Assembly (NCBI GenBank): GCA_028703175.1
Contig: JAQVNJ010000169.1
Location: 1 to 11,280, forward strand
Reading direction: 5' to 3'
From: JAAYCB01 sp012744395
GTDB lineage: Bacteria; Planctomycetota; Planctomycetia; Pirellulales; Thermoguttaceae
Length of the DNA stretch: 11,280 bases
This document shows positions 1 to 6,219 of this stretch, one piece after another. Position 1 is the first letter of the stretch; each line of letters starts with the position of its first letter. The position numbers and the translations under genes are program-made. The notes beneath the pieces were generated by a model. That model saw nothing but the letters and a program-made list of their open reading frames with translations. It ran no database searches and was not told the DNA's origin.

Positions 1-209
1 GGGCGGAGATCCGCTACCCGCCGCGCCCATTGCGGCCAATCGACGTTGCCATTGACCGAGGCCTCCTCGGCCCATTCCACGAGCGCCCGGCTGGTCGGTC
101 CGGGCAATGGCGAAACGGCGGCATGGTCCAGATACGCCCAACGTCGAGCGACGGGCATCAGGTGGCGAAACTCTTCCCAAATCGCTTCATCTGTGGATAA
201 ACCGTCCAA
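1..209 (-). CDS. Class V aminotransferase / cysteine desulfurase-like protein, N-terminal part (runs off left edge)
   Basis: Reading the minus strand from 209 gives 69 codons that stay open to the window edge. The protein has an EEFRHLMPVARRW segment followed by YLDHAAVSPLP (residues 26-36). This resembles the opening of class V (NifS/SufS/isopenicillin-N epimerase-like) PLP enzymes, where a YLDHA-type motif near the N-terminus precedes the substrate pocket. The PLP-binding lysine would lie outside the window, so the substrate cannot be told. The start is taken as TTG at 209: an in-frame TAG lies ten codons upstream, no ATG or GTG lies between it and the conserved region, and a strong GGAGG sits 7 bases before the TTG. 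It is divergent from the small membrane protein gene at 431. Family membership is fairly secure from the motif; whether it is a desulfurase, a selenocysteine lyase or an epimerase-like enzyme is open. Confidence 0.72.
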   Translation of the reverse strand, partial: MDGLSTDEAIWEEFRHLMPVARRWAYLDHAAVSPLPGPTSRALVEWAEEASVNGNVDWPQWARRVADLR

Positions 210-269
210 TTCTATGCCTCCAAATCCCTTTTCTGTCTACGAAATCGGAATACTCACCAAGACCCGCAG

Positions 270-320
270 ATTCGTTGTCGTTCGCTCCCGAACCACTCAA
301 AAGAACGATTCGAACGACAC
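270..320. promoter_or_regulatory. Symmetric array of TCGTTC/GAACGA half-sites in a divergent spacer
   Basis: Two tandem TCGTT(G/C) units at 272-277 and 278-283 face two inverted GAACGA units at 303-308 and 312-317. The outer arms form a perfect 9-bp inverted repeat (TGTCGTTCG at 276-284, CGAACGACA at 311-319) with a 26-base centre. It lies between the divergent aminotransferase and small membrane protein genes, where a transcription factor could control either one. What is seen is the symmetry and repetition; binding by a regulator is inference. No known operator consensus is recognised. Confidence 0.3.
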
Positions 321-369
321 TTTGACGGTAGAGGTAGCATCCATGGCGGATTATATTACAATATGCTGG

Positions 370-387
370 GTATTCTTGGGAGAATAC
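370..387. promoter_or_regulatory. 18-bp operator-like dyad upstream of the small membrane protein gene
   Basis: GTATTCT and AGAATAC form a perfect 7-bp inverted repeat around TGGG. Just upstream is the most AT-rich stretch of the spacer (about 350-365), containing TATATT (352-357) and TACAAT (357-362), either of which could be a -10 element, although no good -35 is spaced correctly. A dyad just after a -10 is where a repressor would sit; as RNA it would form a short hairpin about 45 bases before the ATG at 431. The function is inferred only from position and symmetry. Confidence 0.33.
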
Positions 388-430
388 GTGAATCCGAAAA
401 ACATTACAGGCGAGCCTGGGAACCCTTTCC

Positions 431-613
431 ATGCCCAAAGCTCTATGCATCCTCGGAATAGCGATCTCGGCGCTCGTGCTGATCGTGTTCGGTCTTGATC
501 TTGTGCTGAAGATGCCTTTCAACGGGGTGCACAAAGTCATGGACATCGGATTCGTGATCTGCTCCGGGATCCTCGGCTACCTGAGCTGGACAACGCTACG
601 GGAGCAGATTTGA
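431..613 (+). CDS. Small two-helix membrane protein of unknown function
   Basis: Sixty residues. Residues 3-24 form a hydrophobic helix (ALCILGIAISALVLIVFGLDL), a short polar loop with LKMPFNGVHKVMD follows, and residues 38-56 form a second hydrophobic helix (IGFVICSGILGYLSW) ending in a TLREQI tail. The expected topology is a hairpin in the cytoplasmic membrane. No catalytic or metal-binding motif is visible, and I do not recognise a named family, although short proteins of this type are common in planctomycete genomes. The hydrophobic pattern and ATG start make it a credible gene; the ribosome-binding site is weak (only a GGGA about 10 bases upstream). It ends 24 bases before the convergent CobA-HemD gene and is divergent from the aminotransferase, so it is probably transcribed alone. 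Confidence 0.68.
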   Translation: MPKALCILGIAISALVLIVFGLDLVLKMPFNGVHKVMDIGFVICSGILGYLSWTTLREQI

Positions 614-637
614 CTGGCCCATAAGAGGGTGTGGCGA

Positions 638-2167
638 TCATCCCGGCATGCCTCCCATTTCCGCCAGCAACACCGCCCGGACGACTCCTTCGATCGTGTA
701 TTCGGTCGCTTCGGCGGCCGGTTCCCCTCCCATGTCCCGCAGCGCGCTGGATGTAATCGGGCTGATGGTCACGGGTTTTGCCCCGCCGAGTCGCCGCCCC
801 ATCCACCGCACAGCCGAGCGGGCGATGGCGGAGCTGGTCAGGGTAATCCAGTCGATCCGGCCTTCCTCCGCGGCCCGTTTGACCTCCGGGTCCAGCCGCG
901 CGACGTCGTTGCTCGAATAGACGACCACCTGCTCCACCCGGCCACCCGCCTGCTCCAAACGTTCGGCCAGCACTTCACGGCCCCGGCTTGCGCGGGCCAA
1001 CAGGAATCGCTTCCCGGAAGCTTGGTCGGCCAACGCCTCGGCCAGCGCCTCGGCGCGGTATTGGCCGGGCACCAGGTCGGCGCGGAGTCGCCAGGCGGCC
1101 AGTTCGTCCGAGGTACCCGGCCCGATCGCGGCCAAGCGGATCGATCCCAGACGGCGGAGGTCGCGCGTGGCGCAGACGCGCTGAAGCAGGCAGCGAACAC
1201 CATTGGCGCTGGAGAACACAAGCCAGTCGAAATCCTCGAGCCGATCCAGCGCATCGTCCACCGCAGCCCAATCCGGCGGAGGGGCAATCTCAATCATCGG
1301 TTGAACAAGGACGCGGGCCCCCAATTCGGCGAATCGATTGCAGAGCGATGCCGCCTGGCGGCGGGGCCGGGTGACCAGGACCGTCCGACCGAAGAGCGGG
1401 CGGGCTGAAAACCAGGATTCGTCGGGCGCGATCGCGGCTACCGGCCCGACAATGATCACCGCCGGCGGACGCAGCTTTTGCTCCCGGATCACATCGGCCA
1501 CCGTTCCCAGGGTGCAACGGACCACCAATTGGTCGGGCAGTGAACACCGCCGCACAATTGCCACGGGCGTCTGCTCCGGCTTGCCTCGCCGGATCAAGGC
1601 TTCGCTCCAAGGAGCCGCCGAACGGATTCCCATGTAGAACACGAGCGTGCCCGGAAACATCGCCAGGGCGCCGTAGTCGAGGGCGGGCGAGGCCTTCGCG
1701 CGGCGCTCCTGCCCCGTGACCAGGGCCACGGAGGAGGAATGCTCGCCATGCGTGATGGGAATCTCCGCGCAGCCGGCCGCCGCCAGGACCGCGGTCACGC
1801 CGGGGACGATCTCGTAGGAGATTCCCGCCGCGCGCAAGGCCGCTGTCTCCTCGCCGGCGTGACCGAAGACACCCGGATCGCCCCCCTTGAGCCGAACGAC
1901 GATGCGGCCCTCCGCCGCAGCTTGGATCATTCGGCGGTTGACCTCTCCCTGATCCATCCTCCGGCACTGCCGATGATGGCCAAGGCAGACCAGTTCGGCC
2001 GATTCCCGCGCGTGGGCCAAGACGGCGGGATTGACCAGGTAATCGTAGAGCACCAATTCGGCTCGGGCGAGGCACTCCATCCCCCGAAGGGTCAGCAGGC
2101 CGGGATCGCCCGGCCCGGCCCCAACGAGGTACACGTGTCCGGTCTGGCTTGGTTCGGGCTCGATCAT
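638..2167 (-). CDS. cobA-hemD: Fused uroporphyrinogen-III C-methyltransferase / uroporphyrinogen-III synthase
   Basis: A two-domain tetrapyrrole enzyme of 509 residues. The N-terminal half (about 9-250) is a SUMT/CobA methyltransferase: it has the glycine-rich VGAGPGDPGLLTLRG loop at residues 15-29 and the RLKGGDPGVFG SAM-binding motif at 92-102, with a PGVTAV segment after it. This domain methylates uroporphyrinogen III at C-2 and C-7 to make precorrin-2 for sirohaem and cobalamin. The C-terminal half (about 260-509) is a HemD-like synthase (RTVLVTRP, FSSANGVR near 318-325, WITLTSSAIARS near 440-451), which closes hydroxymethylbilane to uroporphyrinogen III. The fusion places two consecutive steps at the haem/sirohaem branch point in one chain. 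I chose the ATG at 2167, preceded by AGGAGA, over an in-frame TTG at 2188 that would add seven residues of low-complexity arginine/serine. It is convergent with the membrane protein gene and divergent from the TPR gene. Confidence 0.93.
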   Translation of the reverse strand: MIEPEPSQTGHVYLVGAGPGDPGLLTLRGMECLARAELVLYDYLVNPAVLAHARESAELVCLGHHRQCRRMDQGEVNRRMIQAAAEGRIVVRLKGGDPGVFGHAGEETAALRAAGISYEIVPGVTAVLAAAGCAEIPITHGEHSSSVALVTGQERRAKASPALDYGALAMFPGTLVFYMGIRSAAPWSEALIRRGKPEQTPVAIVRRCSLPDQLVVRCTLGTVADVIREQKLRPPAVIIVGPVAAIAPDESWFSARPLFGRTVLVTRPRRQAASLCNRFAELGARVLVQPMIEIAPPPDWAAVDDALDRLEDFDWLVFSSANGVRCLLQRVCATRDLRRLGSIRLAAIGPGTSDELAAWRLRADLVPGQYRAEALAEALADQASGKRFLLARASRGREVLAERLEQAGGRVEQVVVYSSNDVARLDPEVKRAAEEGRIDWITLTSSAIARSAVRWMGRRLGGAKPVTISPITSSALRDMGGEPAAEATEYTIEGVVRAVLLAEMGGMPG

Positions 2168-2197
2168 CGATCTCCTGCGACTCCTCAAATCCCACCG

Positions 2198-2225
2198 TTG
2201 TACTGGGAATTGAACCTGTTAGAAT
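2198..2225 (+). promoter_or_regulatory. Possible extended -10 promoter for the TPR gene
   Basis: TGTTAGAAT at 2217-2225 fits an extended -10 (TGnTAnAAT). A weak -35 candidate, TTGTAC at 2198-2203, lies 16 bases before the hexamer. It points at the TPR gene, whose ATG is at 2402, which would leave a leader of about 170 bases. The leader contains a run of eight C (2274-2281) and a run of six G (2310-2315). This is pattern matching only; many planctomycete promoters deviate from the sigma-70 consensus. Confidence 0.25.
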
Positions 2226-2401
2226 GGCCTCATTGATGTTTCCGCTCGACCGAAAAGGGAAGTATCGCAGCGTCCCCCCCCGTGTTCAATGCGTACCGCT
2301 CGTTCCTTTGGGGGGTGGCACGTCTGTTGGCTGGAGCCGCGTCTCGCTTTCCCAATCGTCGGGTGCTCGCCGGTCTTTTTCAAGTTCGGTCGCCAACGGC
2401 T

Positions 2402-3802
2402 ATGACGAAGCAAGATTCTTCAGACAGTGGTCTCCCAGCCGTGACTCCCATGATGCGAAAACGGTTGCAGCAGCTCTTCGAGCGCGCCAATCGTCTGATG
2501 GGGCAGGCAGACCATGATTACGCGCACGAGCTGTTCTCCCAGTGCGTTATCGCAGACCCGGGAAATGTCGTCTATACGCAGACTTGCCTGGCGAACCTGA
2601 TTCAGAAACACGGCGGGAAGAAGAAGACCTCGATGTTCAGCGCCTTCAAGGGGCTGGGGTCGAAGGGAGGCGCCAAGAAGGCGGCTCTGAAGAAGAACTG
2701 GATGGGGGTGATCAAGAGCGGCTTGGAAGTGTTGAGCAAGAATCCCTGGGATACCTCGACCTTCTTGTCCATGGCGGAGGCCTGTGAAGGCCTCGGTCTG
2801 CTGGAGTCGCAGTTGGTCTACCTGAGGGCCGCCCTCAAATTCAATCCTGAGGACATTCACATCAACCGCCTCTGCGCTGCCGCGTTTCGCGAGCGGCGCG
2901 ACTATGCCGGGGCGCTCGCCTGCTGGCAGAGAGTTCTCAAGGCCAAGCCCGACGACGAAGAAGCCACCCGGACGATCGCTCAAATTGCCGCTGAGCAGAC
3001 CATTGACAAGGGGGGGTACGAGCGGGCGGAATCGAGCCGCGACGTGAAGAAGACCCCCAGGTCAACCGCTGGAATCCAGCGCGAAGAGCTCACGCCCGAA
3101 CAACAATTGCTCCGGCAAATTCAGAAGCAGCCTGACGACAAGGCGGCGTATGTCGAATTGGCCCAACTCTACCTGAAGCTCGATCAATTCCAGCCAGCCG
3201 AGGAAATCCTCGCCGTAGCCCGAAAGAAGTTCCCCGACGACATCGATATCTTGGAGAAGTTCGAGGAGATCCAACTGCGAAATCTTCGCGAGGTGGCGGC
3301 CGGTGCCGAGAGGGAGGCCGACGAGACGGGCTCCGCGGATGCCAAGGAGAAGCTGGCCATTTTGCAGAAGAGACTGGAAGACAAGGAGTTAGAGCATTTC
3401 GAGCACCTTGTGGAACGATTCCCCACCAATTCCAATTACCGGTTCCGCCTCGGACAGCGCTACCACGAGGTGGGCCGGACGAGTGAGGCAATCCAACAGT
3501 TTCAGCAAGCCCGGAATGACCCCAAGTACCATGGCCTCTGCCAATTGGAGCTTGGCAAGTGCTTCCAGCAGATCAAGCAATACAAGCTGGCCGCGGACCA
3601 TTATGCCAACGCGATTCGGGAAATCTCCGACCAGGACGAGAAGAACAAGAAAGAAGTGCTCTACCTGGCAGCCAGGCTCGCCCTCGGCCTGAAGGACTTC
3701 GAGGCTGCCGAAACCCATGCCCACGCCCTGGCGGCACTGGATTTTGGGTACAAAGACCTCGCCGCCCTACTGGACAAGATCGCCCAAAGCCGACAAGATT
3801 AG
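2402..3802 (+). CDS. Tetratricopeptide-repeat protein with basic linker and acidic coiled-coil segment
   Basis: 466 residues from the ATG at 2402, with no signal peptide or membrane helix, so probably cytoplasmic. TPR-like helical pairs are visible at about 19-55 (NRLMGQADHDYAHELFSQC), 116-185 (LLESQLVYLRAALKFNPED, then DYAGALACWQRVLKAKPDD), 244-278 (AAYVELAQLYLKLDQFQPAE) and 344-410 (EVGRTSEAIQQFQQA, then KQYKLAADHYANAI). A lysine/glycine-rich linker occupies about 70-100, and a charged, probably coiled segment 280-338. TPRs are scaffolds for protein partners; the partner here cannot be told. The frame is open upstream to a GTG at 2282, but the extra 40 residues look like translated leader and have no ribosome-binding site. 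The chosen ATG also lacks a clear one. The next gene, rpsT, begins 91 bases downstream in the same direction. Confidence 0.85.
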   Translation: MTKQDSSDSGLPAVTPMMRKRLQQLFERANRLMGQADHDYAHELFSQCVIADPGNVVYTQTCLANLIQKHGGKKKTSMFSAFKGLGSKGGAKKAALKKNWMGVIKSGLEVLSKNPWDTSTFLSMAEACEGLGLLESQLVYLRAALKFNPEDIHINRLCAAAFRERRDYAGALACWQRVLKAKPDDEEATRTIAQIAAEQTIDKGGYERAESSRDVKKTPRSTAGIQREELTPEQQLLRQIQKQPDDKAAYVELAQLYLKLDQFQPAEEILAVARKKFPDDIDILEKFEEIQLRNLREVAAGAEREADETGSADAKEKLAILQKRLEDKELEHFEHLVERFPTNSNYRFRLGQRYHEVGRTSEAIQQFQQARNDPKYHGLCQLELGKCFQQIKQYKLAADHYANAIREISDQDEKNKKEVLYLAARLALGLKDFEAAETHAHALAALDFGYKDLAALLDKIAQSRQD

Positions 3803-3893
3803 AAGTTTAGCGCCTGTCCTCCCAGACGGGATGGAGCGGCAACGGGACGAGAAACCCGAGAACACGCAAGCCGGATCATTCGAGAATCTGCTC

Positions 3894-4163
3894 ATGCCCA
3901 ACACCAAAAGCGCCAAGAAGCGGCTTCGCCAGAACGTCGAACGTCGCGCAAGAAACCGTTCCGTGCGGAGTGCCGTCAGGACCCAAGTCCGCAAGGTCCG
4001 CGAGGCCGTCCAGGCCACCGACGTCGAAAAGGCCGAAGCGGAATTCCGCCTTGCCGCCAAGAAACTGGATCAGGCGGGTGCCCGCAAGGTGATCCATCCG
4101 AATGCCGCCGCGCGGCTCAAATCGCGGCTGTCCGCCGGAATTCGCGCTTTGAAGCAGGGCTGA
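3894..4163 (+). CDS. rpsT: 30S ribosomal protein S20
   Basis: An 89-residue, strongly basic protein beginning MPNTKSAKKRLRQNVERRARN, the characteristic S20 opening, and ending in an IHPNAAARLKSRLSAGI segment, the equivalent of the conserved HKNAAARKKSRL region. S20 binds 16S rRNA early in small-subunit assembly. The length matches the family. The frame is open 59 codons further upstream, but the S20 motif fixes the ATG at 3894. The ribosome-binding site is weak (GAG about 10 bases upstream). It follows the TPR gene in the same direction with a 91-base gap, so it may be co-transcribed or have its own promoter; no clear promoter is visible in the gap. It converges with pyrK, with only 13 bases between the stop codons. 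Confidence 0.96.
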   Translation: MPNTKSAKKRLRQNVERRARNRSVRSAVRTQVRKVREAVQATDVEKAEAEFRLAAKKLDQAGARKVIHPNAAARLKSRLSAGIRALKQG

Positions 4164-4180
4164 GCCCGCACTCTGCTCAG
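4160..4180. terminator. Possible bidirectional hairpin containing both convergent stop codons
   Basis: CTGAGC (4160-4165) and GCTCAG (4175-4180) form a perfect 6-bp inverted repeat with a 9-base loop. The left arm contains the TGA of rpsT and the right arm the complement of the pyrK TGA. There is no T-tract on either side, so it is at best a weak terminator, and the symmetry may simply reflect the two TGA contexts. Confidence 0.25.
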
Positions 4181-5046
4181 TCGAAATCGATCTTCTCCGC
4201 GTCGAATACCGGACCCTCAACGCACGTTCGCCGGTAATCCCAACCGCCTCGGCCGTCGCGGACCTTGGTCACGCAACTGAAGCAGATTCCCATTCCGCAA
4301 GCCATCGGCGTCTCCAGCGAGACCTGACAGGGCACGCCCAGACGCTGGGCGATCCGCGAAACCGTCTTCAACATCGGCTCGGGGCCGCAACACACCAAGG
4401 AAGCAGCCGGCCCGGAACCGCCCACCAGGGGCTCGATCAAATCGCTCACCAGGCCATGGTGGCCCGCGCTGCCGTCGTCGGTCGCCACCTGGACCTCGAT
4501 GCCGGCCGAGCGAAAATCGTCGATCCCGGCCAAGAGGGCCGCGGTCCTCGCGCCGTAACAGAGTGTCACCCGGCGGGCGGCGCGTCCGCCGCGATCCGTT
4601 CGACCGTAGCTCCGCCCCAACGCCTCCTGTCCCAGGGCATAGAACGGCGTCTGCCCAATCCCACCCCCGATCATCACGAGGTGCTCCGCCCCGGTGGGCC
4701 GAAACCCATTGCCCAACGGCCCCCAGACCTCGAGCCGGTCTCCCGCGCGGCAGGCTGCCAGCCGCCGGGTCAGCTTGCCCACGGCCAGGTAGACCACGTC
4801 CACCCCCCAGGGCCGCCCCCCGTCGAGGACCACGTCGTACATCGCCAGCGGGCGGCCCAGCAGCGGATCGTCCGTTCCGGCCAGCCGCAGCATGAGAAAC
4901 TGGCCCGGCAGGATTTCGGCCGCCAGTTGCGGGCACCCGAACCGCACGCGATAGGTGTCGCGGGCAATCGCCACGTTCTCGACCACTTCGGTCGGCCCGC
5001 ACCAGGCGTGGTCGGGGTAGATCGTTGCGGTCGGCCAATCGCTCAC
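4177..5046 (-). CDS. pyrK: Dihydroorotate dehydrogenase B, electron-transfer subunit
   Basis: 289 residues. PyrK carries FAD and a [2Fe-2S] cluster and passes electrons from the PyrD catalytic subunit to NAD+ in pyrimidine synthesis. Visible features, in order: a ferredoxin-reductase-like beta-barrel with GQFLMLRL (48-55) and the flavin-binding RPLAMYD (65-71, where RPxS is usual); a nucleotide-binding domain with IGGGIGQTPF (127-136, like the family GGGIGxAP) and CCGPEPML (219-226); then Cys250, Cys255, Cys258 and Cys275 in the family spacing C-x4-C-x2-C-xn-C for the [2Fe-2S] cluster. The start is the GTG at 5046: it overlaps the stop of the pseudouridine synthase (GTGA) and has GGAGG about 9 bases upstream, implying translational coupling. 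PyrD is not in the window. A stand-alone ferredoxin-reductase-like paralogue is possible, but the PyrK cysteine pattern argues against it. Confidence 0.9.
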   Translation of the reverse strand: MSDWPTATIYPDHAWCGPTEVVENVAIARDTYRVRFGCPQLAAEILPGQFLMLRLAGTDDPLLGRPLAMYDVVLDGGRPWGVDVVYLAVGKLTRRLAACRAGDRLEVWGPLGNGFRPTGAEHLVMIGGGIGQTPFYALGQEALGRSYGRTDRGGRAARRVTLCYGARTAALLAGIDDFRSAGIEVQVATDDGSAGHHGLVSDLIEPLVGGSGPAASLVCCGPEPMLKTVSRIAQRLGVPCQVSLETPMACGMGICFSCVTKVRDGRGGWDYRRTCVEGPVFDAEKIDFD

Positions 5047-5897
5047 CGTTTCCCTCCTCCAGCCCAGCGGGCCAGCTTCTGGACCTCGGCGCTGCTTAAG
5101 GGGCGGTATTCGCCCGGCGCCAAATTGCCCAGGCGAATCGGCCCGGTGGCGATCCGCACCAGCCGCATCACCTTGTGGCCGACGCCAGCCAGAGAGCGGC
5201 GGATCTCCCGATTCCGCCCTTCCTGCAACACCATCTCCAGAACCGTCGACTTCTTGTAGCGCCGCTTGATCGTCACGCCCGTGATCCGCGCCACCCCCTC
5301 CGCCAGATGGACGCCGCGCTTGAGTTGGCTGAGGACCTCGCGCGTTGGATTGCCGGCCACCAGGACCCGGTAGGTCTTGGAGACGCCGTAGCGCGGGTGG
5401 GTCAGCCGGTTGGCCAGTTCGCCGTCGTTGGTCAGCAACAACAAGCCCTCGCTGTTCAGGTCCAATCGGCCGACGGTGAACAGCCGCTCGCGCGACTCGG
5501 GCACCAGGTCGACCGCCCGCGGTCGCCCCCCGGGGTCCCGGTTCGTGCAGACCACGCCGGTTGGTTTGTTCAATGCATACCAGACCGTCCGCGGCCTGCG
5601 CAACTCGGTCCCGTCCACCCGAATCCGCTGCCGGAGCGGATCGACGCGCGTGCCCAGCTGCGTGACAACCTGGCGCTCGACCTCCACCCGCCCGGCGAGG
5701 ATCAATTCCTCGCACTGCCGGCGACTGCCAAGCCCCGCGGCGGCCAGGACCTTTTGCAGCCGCTGCTCGCGCTCGGCCGGTCTCCGCAGTGGCGGATCCC
5801 CGCCGCCCGTCTCGGCCCCCGGCTTGTGTTGCTGCCGCCCGCGGCCGCAGTCCGGGCGTTTCCTTCTGGTTGTCTTGCGGGCGGGTTTGCGTTTCAT
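5043..5897 (-). CDS. rluB: RluB/RsuA-family rRNA pseudouridine synthase
   Basis: 284 residues. The first 42 are arginine/lysine-rich and disordered-looking. An S4 RNA-binding domain follows (about 45-90: QRLQKVLAAAGLGSRRQCEELI), then the synthase domain with ALNKPTG (108-114), the catalytic motif GRLDLNSEGLLLL (143-155, nucleophile Asp146), SKTYRV (173-178) and EGRNREIRR (227-235). The S4 domain, motif and length fit the RsuA/RluB/E/F branch, which isomerises single uridines in rRNA; the RluB assignment (23S site near the peptidyl-transferase centre) is the usual one for this architecture but is inferred. The ATG at 5897 has no clear Shine-Dalgarno site. It is the first gene of a minus-strand pair with pyrK. 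A 7-bp inverted repeat (5941-5962) lies in its leader. Confidence 0.92.
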   Translation of the reverse strand: MKRKPARKTTRRKRPDCGRGRQQHKPGAETGGGDPPLRRPAEREQRLQKVLAAAGLGSRRQCEELILAGRVEVERQVVTQLGTRVDPLRQRIRVDGTELRRPRTVWYALNKPTGVVCTNRDPGGRPRAVDLVPESRERLFTVGRLDLNSEGLLLLTNDGELANRLTHPRYGVSKTYRVLVAGNPTREVLSQLKRGVHLAEGVARITGVTIKRRYKKSTVLEMVLQEGRNREIRRSLAGVGHKVMRLVRIATGPIRLGNLAPGEYRPLSSAEVQKLARWAGGGKR

Positions 5898-6219
5898 GGA
5901 ACTGTCTGCCGGGACGAACAGCTAGGCCCGGCCACCGGCGCGGCACGCGCCAAACCGTGCCGAAAAGACAAAGCGGAGAATCGGCGCGAATCCGGGATTC
6001 CCCGAGAACACTCCATCATACCGGACCGGCCGGCCAGGCGACAGGCACGCCGATGGCGCGTGCCACCCCGTTCCCTCGGCGGCCCGGACGGCTCGCCGAG
6101 CCGGCCACCGAAGCCGCCCGCCAGCCTTGACTGGCCGGCGCGGCAAGACGTTAATGGGGTGGTCTGGCGATCGCATCGAGCACTGTTCGAGGATGCTCTC
6201 AAAGAAAGGGAAGGGGATC
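5898..6219. other. Divergent spacer between the pseudouridine synthase and the secreted DUF4091-type gene
   Basis: 322 bases without a supported gene. On the pseudouridine synthase side, CGGCACG (5941-5947) and CGTGCCG (5956-5962) form a perfect 7-bp stem around 8 bases. The middle is GC-rich with many CCGG/GGCC words and no tRNA-like or repeat structure. On the plus side there is a promoter candidate (6127-6155) and an AAGGGGA ribosome-binding site before 6220. Open frames across this spacer lack a credible start or any recognisable protein. Confidence 0.6.
6127..6155 (+). promoter_or_regulatory. Sigma-70-like promoter candidate for the secreted DUF4091-type gene
   Basis: TTGACT (6127-6132, five of six to TTGACA), a 17-base spacer, then GTTAAT (6150-6155, four of six to TATAAT). 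It lies 65 bases before the ATG at 6220 and in the right direction. This is the best consensus match in the window, but in GC-rich DNA it remains a prediction. Confidence 0.42.

Noticed and set aside
322..357. TTGACG (322-327) with TATATT (352-357) as a promoter for the small membrane protein
   Set aside because: The 24-base spacing is far outside the 16-18 needed for a sigma-70 pair, and other pairings score poorly.
5047..5946. Upstream extension of the pyrK reading frame to 5946 (a 589-codon fusion)
   Set aside because: The extra 300 codons are antiphase to the pseudouridine synthase on the same strand and have no homology. The GTG at 5046 with its GGAGG is the natural start.
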